Assembly (NCBI RefSeq): GCF_005877885.1
Contig: NZ_VCHY01000005.1
Location: 303,875-367,874 of the forward strand
Length of the DNA: 64,000 bases
DNA from: Labilibacter sediminis
GTDB taxonomy: Bacteria; Bacteroidota; Bacteroidia; Bacteroidales; Marinilabiliaceae
Direction: 5' to 3'
Position 1 is the first letter of the stretch; each line of letters begins with the position of its first letter. The notes under the pieces were generated by a model that had not been told where the DNA came from, did not search any database, and worked only from the letters and a program-made list of their open reading frames with translations. The position numbers were made by a program, and so were the translations under genes. Below, piece after piece: positions 37,028 through 46,535 of the stretch.

Positions 37028-37906
37028 TTATTCAAATAAAATGTATTCTTCAGGATTCACTGCTGTTCCCTGATACCAAAGCTCAAAATGAAGATGGGGG
37101 CCTGTAGTTAATTCACCGGAATTACCAACATTAGCAATGGCTTCACCCGCCTCTATTTTATCTCCTGCTTTCTTTAACAGATTAGCATTATGCTTGTAGG
37201 TTGAGATTAAATCACTAGTATGCTGTATCATTATTACATAACCGGTCTCAACTGTCCAGCCTGAAAAAATAACGGTCCCTGGCATAATAGATGACACAGT
37301 CTCACCTGGTTTTGAAACAATGTCAACACCAAAATGATATTCACCGTCCTTAAACTTCTTAACCACAATTCCTTTAAGAGGTGTAAAAAAGTATATTTGA
37401 TTTAGCTCAGGAATCTTCTCGTTATCTGCTAAAACAGATAAATTATATTTTTCCTGCTCTTCTATTTTCTGACGAAAAGCCATATCCTCTTTGCTGGTTT
37501 TAAAACTTATGGTTTCGTTTGAGCTCATCTCTCCTTCCGCTTCCTCTTCAAGTTCCTCGGATGGAGGCACCTCTCCCTGCACAACAGTCTTAATGGATGT
37601 AAAAAACTCATCTCTTTTCTTAATCTCAGCAATTAATGAATCAACCCTGTTCACATTACGAACCATCATGATTCTCTGGTTAGCATCAGGGTAACCCGGA
37701 ATATACTCCCTTAAACCCGTATAAGCAATAAGCAGTGTTACTAAGGCAACTAAAATAATAGCCGAAGTACCTACTACTGTAAATACATTTAAACGGGAAA
37801 GACGCATTCGCCAAACCTCTTCATATGATTGTTCATTGAATATGGCCAAACGATACTTATTGCGAATTTTTTGTATGAAAGTTTTTTTGTTCTTTGATCC
37901 GCTCAT
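37028..37906 (-). CDS. M23 family peptidoglycan endopeptidase
   Basis: A 292-aa membrane-anchored LytM-type zinc peptidase. A basic cytoplasmic N-terminus is followed by one transmembrane helix (about 42-64, VVGTSAIILVALVTLLIAYTG), a coiled-coil-rich spacer (about 80-165), and the M23 domain (about 185-285) with zinc ligands in YHFGVDIV (HxxxD) and HLHFELW. The ligands are present, so it may be active, hydrolysing cross-bridge peptides in the periplasm or acting as an activator. Located between dxr and the initiator tRNA pair. Confidence 0.92.
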   Translation of the reverse strand: MSGSKNKKTFIQKIRNKYRLAIFNEQSYEEVWRMRLSRLNVFTVVGTSAIILVALVTLLIAYTGLREYIPGYPDANQRIMMVRNVNRVDSLIAEIKKRDEFFTSIKTVVQGEVPPSEELEEEAEGEMSSNETISFKTSKEDMAFRQKIEEQEKYNLSVLADNEKIPELNQIYFFTPLKGIVVKKFKDGEYHFGVDIVSKPGETVSSIMPGTVIFSGWTVETGYVIMIQHTSDLISTYKHNANLLKKAGDKIEAGEAIANVGNSGELTTGPHLHFELWYQGTAVNPEEYILFE

Positions 37907-37990
37907 TGAATTTTAACGCTGTATTTTGTGATGATCGCAAAGTTAAAAAATAAAACCACTTATGAGAGTAAGAATGCTTTTGAAATGTAA

Positions 37991-38023
37991 AAAGCCGAAA
38001 GAAATAATTCCTTCGGCTTTTTT
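37991..38023 (-). terminator. Terminator of the first initiator tRNA gene
   Basis: The stem AGCCGAA/TTCGGCT with a loop of about 13 nt lies directly after the tRNA 3' end and is followed on the minus strand by T-rich sequence. Confidence 0.75.
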
Positions 38024-38026
38024 CAG

Positions 38027-38099
<73 letters not shown>

Positions 38100-38145
38100 A
38101 TATATTTTTTAGTGACTTGCAAATCACTTTTTTATCAGATTAAAA

Positions 38146-38174
38146 AACCGACATCACTAAAGAATGTCGGCTTT
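38146..38174 (-). terminator. Terminator between the two tRNA genes
   Basis: The CCGACAT/ATGTCGG stem follows the second tRNA gene directly and is followed on the minus strand by six T. Confidence 0.8.
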
Positions 38175-38178
38175 ATAG

Positions 38179-38251
<73 letters not shown>

Positions 38252-38420
38252 ATATATCTTTAACTATAGTAGTTTTCTTTTTTGCGATTGCAAATGTAGA
38301 GGTTTTTATTCGAAGCTCCAAATTTTTTACGCAAAAAGAATACTATTTTACAAAAGGGCTGTTTCTATTTCTCCTCCACGCCTACCGTAACCTCCTAAAA
38401 ATAGAGACTATACATAAAAA

Positions 38421-38460
38421 AAGGTTCAATTACTTTTTGTAAAAAAAATAATTGAACCTT
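38421..38460 (-). terminator. Terminator of the large MG2/plug protein gene
   Basis: A perfect 12-bp stem AAGGTTCAATTA/TAATTGAACCTT with a 16-nt loop is followed on the minus strand by TTTTTTT, 14 nt after the stop codon. Confidence 0.92.
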
Positions 38461-38473
38461 AATAAATTTACAA

Positions 38474-41400
38474 CTAGTTGTAAAAGGTGACTTCATGCAA
38501 GTACTTTATTTGCTCTTGCTCATTATGCAGTAATGGATAAAACCATCCTTCTCTCCAAAACTCTGGTAGATAATTCACCGTTTTAATCAACATTCTCCTA
38601 CCTTTCATGTCGTCAATTTCCCTAGATTTGAAATTCTTGGGTTTCTCCTTTAATACTTCAGATATGAATAAACTTCTATTAAACAACATTTTAGTATTAT
38701 TTATTCTTAACTCTGCCTGCTGAATAGCTGATTTTAAAACCCATTTATCATCTACAATATGAAAGATAGCTTCATTATTTTCTTGTAATGATTCAAATTT
38801 ATCTATTTCCTCACCTGTTTTCAGATACATTTGCGGCAACTCATATTTTTTACCATGCTCACTTGGTTTCCATTTCACATATGCCAATGCACCGGAGGCT
38901 TTATCAATTAACATTTCTCCTTTATAGAAATGTTTTTTTACATCTTCCTTTTGGTTAAAACGCACACGATACATTGAACGTCCCTGAAAACTTACCATAC
39001 CAGTTAACTCATATGTATATGACTTTTTAAACAATGTATTTAAAAAAGACAGCTCCATATGTAAAGGATCTATATTAGGCACCATATCGTCCAGAATATT
39101 TATTGGCTCATTTTTTATTTGACGATTATAATCCTCTGTTTTATACACCCTTCCTTTTAACGGCATTGTAGCATGCTGATAATCGGTAGCATGATACCCC
39201 TGTTTTTGTTGTATAAAAGAAAAATCACTGACACGATATAAGTCTCGTCCCTTCAGAATTGTTTCTGCAAAAGCTCCCCTCAAATAATATGGACGTGTAC
39301 GGGTATTGTTTTTAAGGCTTTTTAAAGCTTGTTGAACCAACTTAAGTGCATCTCCTTCTGCCTCTTTATTATTGTGCTTCCTGATTACAACAATCCCGTT
39401 ATTTTCTTTGAGCTGACCAACAGTTAGCTGCTTATAATAAGCTATTGACGGAACACTAATCCTTAAAACATCATGATTATCCACTTCATCCAGGTTAACC
39501 ATAAAACTACCCTGAGCATTAGATACAGTTCCCCACGACTTATTTTCTACTGAAACATCCACTAATCCATTAAGACTTCCATCAGCCAATTGCACTTTTC
39601 CATGGAATACATTTAAACCATTTGAGGAATTAGGAATTTCAGTGAAGTCCTGCTCATAATGTGATCCAGAATCTACGGTAAGATCAGATTGACCTTCATG
39701 ACCAGAATCCAAAGCCTCATCACTACCTTCTATTGCTATATAAGATCCAGGAATTCCAGTATTTGAGAATCCTTCCATTTCAAATCTTATTTTCCTGGCA
39801 ATATCGGTATTATAAAATGCCAGCTTGGCTTTACCCGTTTCATCTGTTACTACAACAGGATCCCAGTGTATAGTAGCTCTTTGGTCATCTACAATCTTAT
39901 TGTCATCGGTACCATCATACTGTGGAGCATAAAACTCCCTTTTACGTTCATAACCAAACAACCTAAAATTAGTAATTCCTCTATTGTAACTTTGAGAAAA
40001 AACTCCTCCTCCTGTCTTTGTGTAAATAGATAAAATTGCTTCTGGTGAAGAAGACATTTCAACGTCCTGCATGCTTTCAGAAAACATATCAAATAATGGT
40101 GATTCTCTTGGCGATGTAATCACTTCTATAGATTTAATGGCCAACGGATCCATGTAAATAAAATCATCAAACGACAAGGTCTGATTCATATTGGTTAACA
40201 CACCATTATTATTAGTAATACCTATTAATTCACCATCTACATAAATATAAAATCTATGTAATCCTTTATTCATAAAAACAAACTCAACAGTTCTTCTATT
40301 CCCAACCTGAGTAAAATCCTGATCCAAAGAGAATGAATCTACCTCTGCCTCGAGATATAAATCAGATACATTATTTTGACCACTCACTTCCATTACTCTC
40401 AAACCGGGAATGGCGTCGTACAAGAGGGATACCAATCCGTTATACCAAGGTCTGTCATTAATCAGATCTTCTAATTGTCGTTGTCCTAAAACTATACTTG
40501 CCGACCCAAACTGCTCTACCATTTCCTGCTGGGTATTTCTTTTCTTTTTGGCCGTAATTTCAATATCATCAATTAAAATATCTGTTGTATCCTGAAAGAA
40601 ACCTTCTTCAGCTATTCTGGCATAATTCTCACGCATCTTGCCTTTTACCACTCTTACCTCATTTTCCTTCAAAGCTTCACTTGAATATGAGGAAACTGGC
40701 ATCATATTATCCTGATGCATTCGACGACGAGCATTAAAATCCGTGGCCTCAAATCTTAGGTTTGATTCTAATGCTATAGAATAATCCGCTTTACTATTCA
40801 ATTTATTTCGTGTTTGCACAATAACATTAACGGTATCATTAAACTCTTTAACATTAAAAACGAAATTACCATTTTCATCTGTTTTAGATGAGTAAACATC
40901 AAAACCACTCCCATTAACAGCCATAGTAACTTCAATTCCTTTGGCTGACTTTTTACCAGATCGCTTACTCAACTTCCCTTCTACAAAAATACCTTGTTCC
41001 AAGGCATACTTTAGTTTTGGCATTGTATCCTGAAGTACTTCTTCCCACTTAAAACGTCTCCATCCATTTACCATCATATTTAAATCAAGACTTGAATGTG
41101 CTGCCGCATTATTTTGCAATAGATATTCTGAATTTTTAATAACTCCAGGAAGATTGGAATCAAAATAAATATAACTCAATAAATTAGAGTTAGGATATAA
41201 ATTATCCTTTACCAAATTGGCATCTGTAACGGATAACGAAAATTCTCCCTGCACAGGATTACCTTCTTTATCCTCCACAAAAAGTTCTAATTCAACTTTC
41301 TCGCGAGGCAAATACTCTTCTTTACTACCTTCAACTCTAATTTTTAACTGATCGTGATGATTGATAAACACCAATCGTTCGCACTGAGCCACCATTTGCT

Positions 41401-42439
41401 CATTAAACAGTGTTAATTGAGCTATTCCGGTTTTAAACAAATCCTTAGCAAACCTGAATAACAAACTCTCTCCAGACAGTCTTCCCTCAACAACCTCTTT
41501 GGCACTACCATCTTGCTGTGCAAACAAAACGATTTGGCTACTTTGTGGAATTCCTCTGGATTGAACTAAAATATCTATTGAATCATTATTCCATTTATTA
41601 TTAATAGATAGTGAATACCCTTCCTTTTGAGCCTGAGGAAGAGGGATTTCTATTGTTTCATTATTAGAATCCTGAATTTTAGCCTTATAACTCTTACCCG
41701 ATTGCGGATTAATATAAAAGAATCCTTTTCCATTGTACATAGACCTGATAAAAGTAACCAACTGATTATCCTGGTCAACTATTTTTCCCATATAGTTCAT
41801 TGGTTGACCACTCTGATTAACACCAGCAAAAGCCACTTTTGTTTGAACTCCTTCAAGAAGGTTACCGCCTTCAGGTAAAAAAGTTAGACTTAATTTTTGT
41901 TCCGCGTAATTTGTTCCGGATTCTTCTGAATCAATTTCTCCTGTATCAGGATCATGATTTTTTTGTTTGATATCATCAGTATATTTTTCACTATCCTCTC
42001 CTGATAATATTCGAATTTCCTTTTTAAAAAAGAAATCTGATCCCTGGTTTCGCATCCAGTTTGTATAAGCTACTAATTGATAACGTCCGGTCTTTAAATC
42101 AGCACCTAATTTAAAATTCCCTTCACATTTACCGTTAAATAGTTTAAACATCCGTTTGGATGAAATTACCCCGTTTGGATTAATAAGTTCTACGTAAAGA
42201 ACTTTTTCATAACTATTTGGAAGTTGATTTGAAGCATTAATCAAGTATGATTGAAACCACATATCATCACCTGAAAAATAAAGCGGTCTATCCAAATGCA
42301 AATATAGTTTCTCAGCATACCGGGTATGATAATTTAATTTAAACTTCTTTACTGCATCCATAAATACAGTGTTTAAATCTAAGGTAAATGACATCGTTAA
42401 AATCATCATTACCGAAATAGGAACAATTAGCTTCTTCAT
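38474..42439 (-). CDS. Large envelope protein with MG2-like, plug and carboxypeptidase-like domains
   Basis: A 1321-aa protein with a signal peptide (MKKLIVPISVMMILTMSF, residues 1-18), placed at the start at 42439. Order as I read it: macroglobulin MG2-like region (about 40-135, LHLDRPLYFSGDDMWFQSYL); further beta domains (about 200-600); a TonB-receptor plug-like segment (about 640-790, VLGQRQLEDLINDRPWYNG); and a carboxypeptidase-regulatory-like domain with a C-terminal extension (about 965-1321, GKVQLADGSLNGLVDVSVEN). No barrel is evident, so it is not a transporter. Such proteins are common in Bacteroidota as 'plug domain-containing' proteins; role unknown, perhaps surface substrate capture. 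Confidence 0.8.
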   Translation of the reverse strand: MKKLIVPISVMMILTMSFTLDLNTVFMDAVKKFKLNYHTRYAEKLYLHLDRPLYFSGDDMWFQSYLINASNQLPNSYEKVLYVELINPNGVISSKRMFKLFNGKCEGNFKLGADLKTGRYQLVAYTNWMRNQGSDFFFKKEIRILSGEDSEKYTDDIKQKNHDPDTGEIDSEESGTNYAEQKLSLTFLPEGGNLLEGVQTKVAFAGVNQSGQPMNYMGKIVDQDNQLVTFIRSMYNGKGFFYINPQSGKSYKAKIQDSNNETIEIPLPQAQKEGYSLSINNKWNNDSIDILVQSRGIPQSSQIVLFAQQDGSAKEVVEGRLSGESLLFRFAKDLFKTGIAQLTLFNEQMVAQCERLVFINHHDQLKIRVEGSKEEYLPREKVELELFVEDKEGNPVQGEFSLSVTDANLVKDNLYPNSNLLSYIYFDSNLPGVIKNSEYLLQNNAAAHSSLDLNMMVNGWRRFKWEEVLQDTMPKLKYALEQGIFVEGKLSKRSGKKSAKGIEVTMAVNGSGFDVYSSKTDENGNFVFNVKEFNDTVNVIVQTRNKLNSKADYSIALESNLRFEATDFNARRRMHQDNMMPVSSYSSEALKENEVRVVKGKMRENYARIAEEGFFQDTTDILIDDIEITAKKKRNTQQEMVEQFGSASIVLGQRQLEDLINDRPWYNGLVSLLYDAIPGLRVMEVSGQNNVSDLYLEAEVDSFSLDQDFTQVGNRRTVEFVFMNKGLHRFYIYVDGELIGITNNNGVLTNMNQTLSFDDFIYMDPLAIKSIEVITSPRESPLFDMFSESMQDVEMSSSPEAILSIYTKTGGGVFSQSYNRGITNFRLFGYERKREFYAPQYDGTDDNKIVDDQRATIHWDPVVVTDETGKAKLAFYNTDIARKIRFEMEGFSNTGIPGSYIAIEGSDEALDSGHEGQSDLTVDSGSHYEQDFTEIPNSSNGLNVFHGKVQLADGSLNGLVDVSVENKSWGTVSNAQGSFMVNLDEVDNHDVLRISVPSIAYYKQLTVGQLKENNGIVVIRKHNNKEAEGDALKLVQQALKSLKNNTRTRPYYLRGAFAETILKGRDLYRVSDFSFIQQKQGYHATDYQHATMPLKGRVYKTEDYNRQIKNEPINILDDMVPNIDPLHMELSFLNTLFKKSYTYELTGMVSFQGRSMYRVRFNQKEDVKKHFYKGEMLIDKASGALAYVKWKPSEHGKKYELPQMYLKTGEEIDKFESLQENNEAIFHIVDDKWVLKSAIQQAELRINNTKMLFNRSLFISEVLKEKPKNFKSREIDDMKGRRMLIKTVNYLPEFWREGWFYPLLHNEQEQIKYLHEVTFYN

Positions 42440-42751
42440 TAAAATAATTATCAATTGTTACATAAAAACTTTGCATAAAGTATTTTCACATTAAAAGCCA
42501 CACGCTTTTTTATCTCAAGACTTACATTTCTGTATACTTAATTATCTTTCGTATATTGCTTTAGATCAAATATTCATTTACATCATTCAGGTTTGCATAT
42601 TGTCAGCCAAATATATCTCTAATTAGAATATCTATTAAGGGAATAACACCATAATTGTATAAAACCCCACTATTAAAAACCAAAACCACCATTTTTAATG
42701 GTATTTGCAGTTACCTTTGTCTCTCATAATTTTGAGTAATATTATTAAACA
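42440..42751. other. Divergent promoter region with -7 box
   Basis: A 312-nt gap. TACCTTTG at 42712-42719 is an exact TAnnTTTG match 33 nt before the helicase start; a T-rich segment near 42691 could be its -33 element. The rest is AT-rich with no gene seen. Confidence 0.5.
42712..42719 (+). promoter_or_regulatory. Putative -7 box of the DbpA-like helicase gene
   Basis: Exact match to TAnnTTTG (TACCTTTG), 33 nt before the start ATG. The -33 element is not clear, so this is only suggestive. Confidence 0.45.
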
Positions 42752-44071
42752 ATGATCTCCAATAAAATATCAGCAGCATTAAAACAACTCGGTATTACCG
42801 AGCTTAACCAAATGCAAAAGGAAACCTTAAGTGTTATTCAGGCTAAGCAAGATTTAATCCTGCTGTCTCCCACCGGTTCAGGAAAAACTCTTGCTTTCCT
42901 TCTGCCAATTATTGAAAAACTACAACCTAATTCAGAACGTACTCAAGCCATTATTATTGCTCCGGCAAGAGAACTGGCATTACAAATTGAACAGGTTATA
43001 AAAAGTTTGACAACTGGTTTAAAAACGCTCTGTTGCTATGGTGGACACTCAATACAAACTGAGAAAAACAGTTTGATTCACCCTCCTGAGATTATTGTTG
43101 GTACTCCCGGGCGTATCGCCGATCATATTAGAAGAGGACATATATCAACAACTTACATTAAACATCTTGTACTTGATGAATTTGACAAAGCTCTGGAACT
43201 TGGATTTCTAAATGAAATGCAAGACATCATTACCAACTTAGAATCATTAAAACTCAAAGTATTAACATCGGCCACAACGATGGAAAGCATTCCTGATTTT
43301 ATAAAGCTAAAAGACTATACAACACTTGACTTCTTACCAAAACAACAACTGGGAAAAAAGTTAAGTTTAAAAGCCATAAGGTCAGAAGGAAGAGATAAAC
43401 TAGATGCTTTTTACAATTTAACCTGCATGCTTGGCAATGCACCTATGGTAGTTTTTGTAAATCACCGTGAAGCCGCAGACAGGATTAGTGCGCACCTTAA
43501 GAAAATGGATTTATCTCACGATATATTTCATGGCGGCTTAAAGCAAGAACACAGAGAGAGAGCTTTAATAAAATTTAAAAATGGAAGCCACCATATGCTC
43601 TTAACAACAGATTTGGCTTCACGAGGCCTGGACATCCCCGATATAGAATACGTTATTCATTACCACCTACCCAAAGATAAAGAAGCTTTTATTCATAGAA
43701 ATGGCAGAACTGCTCGTATGAAAGCCTCAGGTACAGCCTATATAATATTGGCCGAGGATGAAACAGTACCGGAATACATTGAAAATAAAATTGAGTTTGA
43801 AGAAATAAACAATACTTTCCCGCTACCTCCTGCACCTGACTGGAAAACCATTTATATTGGTTACGGGAAAAAGGATAAAATCAACAAAGTTGATATTGTG
43901 GGATTATTTATTAAAAAAGGTAAGCTGCAAAAGGATGAATTGGGATTGATTGATGTATTAGATCACTCTGCATTTGTTGCTGTACAAAGAAACAAAATAA
44001 AACAAGTAGTAAGCTTATTGAAAAATGAACGAATAAAAGGCAAAAAGTTAAAAATGGAAATTTCGAGATAA
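42752..44071 (+). CDS. DEAD-box type RNA helicase, DbpA-like
   Basis: A 439-aa ATP-dependent RNA helicase. Order: Q-motif region (ELNQMQKETLSVI), Walker A SPTGSGKT, motif Ia APARELALQ, GTPGRI, motif II in VLDEFDKALELGF (DEFD where canonical members have DEAD), SAT in LTSATT, and the C-terminal RecA domain with VNHREAADRI and HRNGRTAR. Residues about 365-439 form a DbpA-type RNA-binding domain (TIYIGYGKKDKINKVDIVGL), which in DbpA recognises helix 92 of 23S rRNA. Likely role: 50S ribosome assembly. The DEFD form appears usual for this Bacteroidota group. Confidence 0.93.
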   Translation: MISNKISAALKQLGITELNQMQKETLSVIQAKQDLILLSPTGSGKTLAFLLPIIEKLQPNSERTQAIIIAPARELALQIEQVIKSLTTGLKTLCCYGGHSIQTEKNSLIHPPEIIVGTPGRIADHIRRGHISTTYIKHLVLDEFDKALELGFLNEMQDIITNLESLKLKVLTSATTMESIPDFIKLKDYTTLDFLPKQQLGKKLSLKAIRSEGRDKLDAFYNLTCMLGNAPMVVFVNHREAADRISAHLKKMDLSHDIFHGGLKQEHRERALIKFKNGSHHMLLTTDLASRGLDIPDIEYVIHYHLPKDKEAFIHRNGRTARMKASGTAYIILAEDETVPEYIENKIEFEEINNTFPLPPAPDWKTIYIGYGKKDKINKVDIVGLFIKKGKLQKDELGLIDVLDHSAFVAVQRNKIKQVVSLLKNERIKGKKLKMEISR

Positions 44072-44080
44072 ATATAAGTT

Positions 44081-44110
44081 CACCTTTCTTTTGACAGTAA
44101 AAGAAAGGTG
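44081..44110. terminator. Hairpin after the helicase gene
   Basis: The stem CACCTTTCTTTT/AAAAGAAAGGTG lies 10 nt after the helicase stop. The T-rich left arm and A-rich right arm make it a plausible bidirectional stop, but no T tract follows the right arm. Confidence 0.6.
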
Positions 44111-44160
44111 ATATAACGATGACTTTTTAACACAACTACAGTATTTTCTTGCCTAAGAAC

Positions 44161-44991
44161 CTACCCTTCAATTTCATTAACAGGTATTTGACCATCTTCT
44201 TCCTTTCTAAATTCTTTGGACAGTAAATAAATAGTCAATAATAACACCAATACACTAACCGATATATAAATGGTGGTGTTCGTTACTCCTCCATAAGTTT
44301 CAACAACAGACTGATTAAAAGACTCTTCAGCATCAGCAAATCTCATTAGCATAAAAGCAAAACCATTGTTTACAAGATGAATCAATATTGGCAAAACCAG
44401 ATTTTTAGTTTTATAATATATCCATCCTAATAAAAAGCCAATTAACAAGCCTGCTAAGAACTGCCAGGGATTTAAATGTACTAGACCAAACAATAAACTT
44501 GATATAAATATTGATTTAAAAGGAGAGTGCTTTTTTAACAAACCATCTAAAATAATACCTCTAAACACCATTTCCTCTAAAACTGGTGCCGCAATCACTA
44601 ATGTAATAAAGGCAAATACTCCATTTAATTTAGCCATTTCAAGAAACATTGGCTTAAAAATATCAGGTATAGGAATTAATGAAACTATTGGCGATACTAT
44701 TCCTATTTGAAGAGACAGGGTGGCTAATATGATCAGAACCATCACCTTTACGTTACTGTTAATAAAATTAAATCCTACCTGTCCTGTTTCCTTCTTTCGA
44801 ATGTAATATGCAAAAGATAATGGGGCACCCATCGATAAGAGATAATAAATTAATAGTGAGGGTTCTTTTCCTAATACGCTATTCAGCATCATATTTATTG
44901 GCAAAAATGCTAGCATAGCTACAACAGCTATACCACATATACCCCAGCTTTGCAATGTGCCTGGGTACACTTTTTTATTTAATTCACTCAT
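44161..44991 (-). CDS. CPBP family intramembrane metalloprotease
   Basis: A 276-aa polytopic membrane protein of the CAAX/bacteriocin-processing (CPBP, Abi) family. Motif 1 with the two glutamates and arginine is VLEEMVFRGIIL (about 141-152). Motif 2 is FGLVHLNPWQF, and motif 3 is ILIHLVNNGF. About eight hydrophobic segments surround them. Members are glutamate intramembrane proteases whose targets are mostly unknown in bacteria. It has no obvious operon partner here. Confidence 0.92.
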   Translation of the reverse strand: MSELNKKVYPGTLQSWGICGIAVVAMLAFLPINMMLNSVLGKEPSLLIYYLLSMGAPLSFAYYIRKKETGQVGFNFINSNVKVMVLIILATLSLQIGIVSPIVSLIPIPDIFKPMFLEMAKLNGVFAFITLVIAAPVLEEMVFRGIILDGLLKKHSPFKSIFISSLLFGLVHLNPWQFLAGLLIGFLLGWIYYKTKNLVLPILIHLVNNGFAFMLMRFADAEESFNQSVVETYGGVTNTTIYISVSVLVLLLTIYLLSKEFRKEEDGQIPVNEIEG

Positions 44992-45094
44992 TTAATTAAG
45001 ATTAGTTCATGGTTTTGCAAAACATTTGTTTTGCCTGAATATGTATTTTAATATTACGCTAATACGCTTGTCTCTTTTTATGTACTATTTGTTA

Positions 45095-46381
45095 TTACCA
45101 ATAAACATAACGATCTAAGGCATGTTGCTGCCTAACTTTTAGTTGTTCACTTCTTTGTTCAGCAGTATAATCCGGCATATCCTTTGGTAAATAATTTTTG
45201 AGATTACTCATTTTTACAACCTGAGTTATAGGTTTAAACTTAAACTCCAGATCACGTAAACTTTGAATACGTAATGTCATAACTCCTTTTTTCATACCAC
45301 TGGTTTCTATCCAGTTTTGAATTCCAGGATCGTTCTTGCTTACGACTATATAGTAAAATCCATCACTACTTTTGTGGGCCTGACATTTCCCATCTCTTCC
45401 CCATGAAAGACTGGTAAATTTATTACGCCAATCGGGGCTTGACCCCCAAAAGTTTAAGGTCTGGAAACCGCAATACCCGGCATCCACTTCTTTGAGTTTA
45501 ACAACTAGTGCTTCATCATCTTCCAGCTCCCAATAACCGTATGAACTTTTTTGAGAAAGAATCCCAATTTCTCCGGTAGTTTTAAACTCCATCAGGGAGT
45601 TCTTTTTCATTAAGGTCATTTTCCAGGCAAAATTCGGCCAAAATTTCCCTTGACGCTCCAACACTTGCTGCGCGTTATTAATTCTTTGAATCAAGCCGGT
45701 TTTTGTAGGTCCCGGATATACTGTTCCTGTCATACCAACACGTTCAATAAACACGTCGCCGTGCCTTTCTTTATCCCATTCTGCATGATTTGATCTGACA
45801 ATAAGCGCTAATATCCTGTTATCCTTTTCAAGCTCCATCCAGTTTTTCATATAAGGCTTTCGTATAGCACTTAGGTAAACCTCAAAATCCCCGTTTTCAT
45901 CTATTACCATATCTTCATCCTCCAAAACAGCAATAGCACCTTTAGGATCCGCACCATAAAATGTTTCCATTAAAAAATCAGCTGTAGTTCCCCTGTTACC
46001 CCAAACTCTGTATACGTAGTTACCATCAGGATTCCAAACATTTGCCGAACGATAAAAGTTATCCGGGTTATCAATACCAATTCTTCTTATTGGGTTTTCC
46101 ATATGATGAAAATTAGTATAATCAGGATCGGACATGATAAAGTTTTGATTTGCAGCAATTAACATGGATAACAACTCATAAGCTCCTATCTGATGAATAG
46201 AATCGAGTTGATATATCTTACTACTCACAAAGTCATCCTCAACCTCCTCAATGGTTTTGTGATATCTTTTCCATGCTGACTGCAGTGCATCTTGCTCCTG
46301 TAATTGTTTTGGGTTTTTAATTAAAGCACATGAACTAAAAATCAATAGTCCAAGTACTAATATTTGTAATATAATTTTCAT
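45095..46381 (-). CDS. Lipoprotein with DUF1214-like C-terminal domain
   Basis: A 428-aa predicted lipoprotein; a short hydrophobic segment ends in LIFSSC (Cys18). The start at 46381 is set by the shared leader (AAACACATG). The C-terminal region (about 290-395) has the DUF1214-like pattern: LNFWGSSPDWRNKFTSLSWG, then FYYIVVSKNDPGIQNWIETS and KGVMTLRIQS. The N-terminal region (about 20-280) has no recognised domain. DUF1214/DUF1254 proteins have no established reaction. It is 154 nt downstream of an outer-membrane barrel gene on the same strand, with the shared leader between them. Confidence 0.72.
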   Translation of the reverse strand: MKIILQILVLGLLIFSSCALIKNPKQLQEQDALQSAWKRYHKTIEEVEDDFVSSKIYQLDSIHQIGAYELLSMLIAANQNFIMSDPDYTNFHHMENPIRRIGIDNPDNFYRSANVWNPDGNYVYRVWGNRGTTADFLMETFYGADPKGAIAVLEDEDMVIDENGDFEVYLSAIRKPYMKNWMELEKDNRILALIVRSNHAEWDKERHGDVFIERVGMTGTVYPGPTKTGLIQRINNAQQVLERQGKFWPNFAWKMTLMKKNSLMEFKTTGEIGILSQKSSYGYWELEDDEALVVKLKEVDAGYCGFQTLNFWGSSPDWRNKFTSLSWGRDGKCQAHKSSDGFYYIVVSKNDPGIQNWIETSGMKKGVMTLRIQSLRDLEFKFKPITQVVKMSNLKNYLPKDMPDYTAEQRSEQLKVRQQHALDRYVYW

Positions 46382-46482
46382 GTGTTTAAATTTATTTTCA
46401 TTTGTCACATGGAACTCTCAAATAAATTCAATTATTCTCGTGTGTATGTAACTAAATTAATTGAATTTACATGTTCGTTTCA
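46376..46482 (-). promoter_or_regulatory. Shared promoter/leader element, copy 2 (DUF1214-like gene)
   Basis: Read on the minus strand: TGAAACGAACATGTAAATTC, a variable AT-rich spacer, TTGAATTTATTTGAGAGTTC, CATGTGACAAATGAAAAT, then AAATTTAAACACATG, whose ATG is the gene start. Both the upstream and the leader blocks recur on the plus strand at 58.6 kb; the leader block alone recurs at 33.9 kb. Confidence 0.8.
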
Positions 46483-46535
46483 TCGCTTTAGTATTGTTAA
46501 ATGGTTTTAGTCTAAAAAGATATTTATAAAATATA

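Noticed and set aside
38105..38126. Small inverted repeat GTGACTTGCAAATCAC between the tRNA genes
   Set aside because: Short, weak, and adjacent to a better terminator; no independent support.
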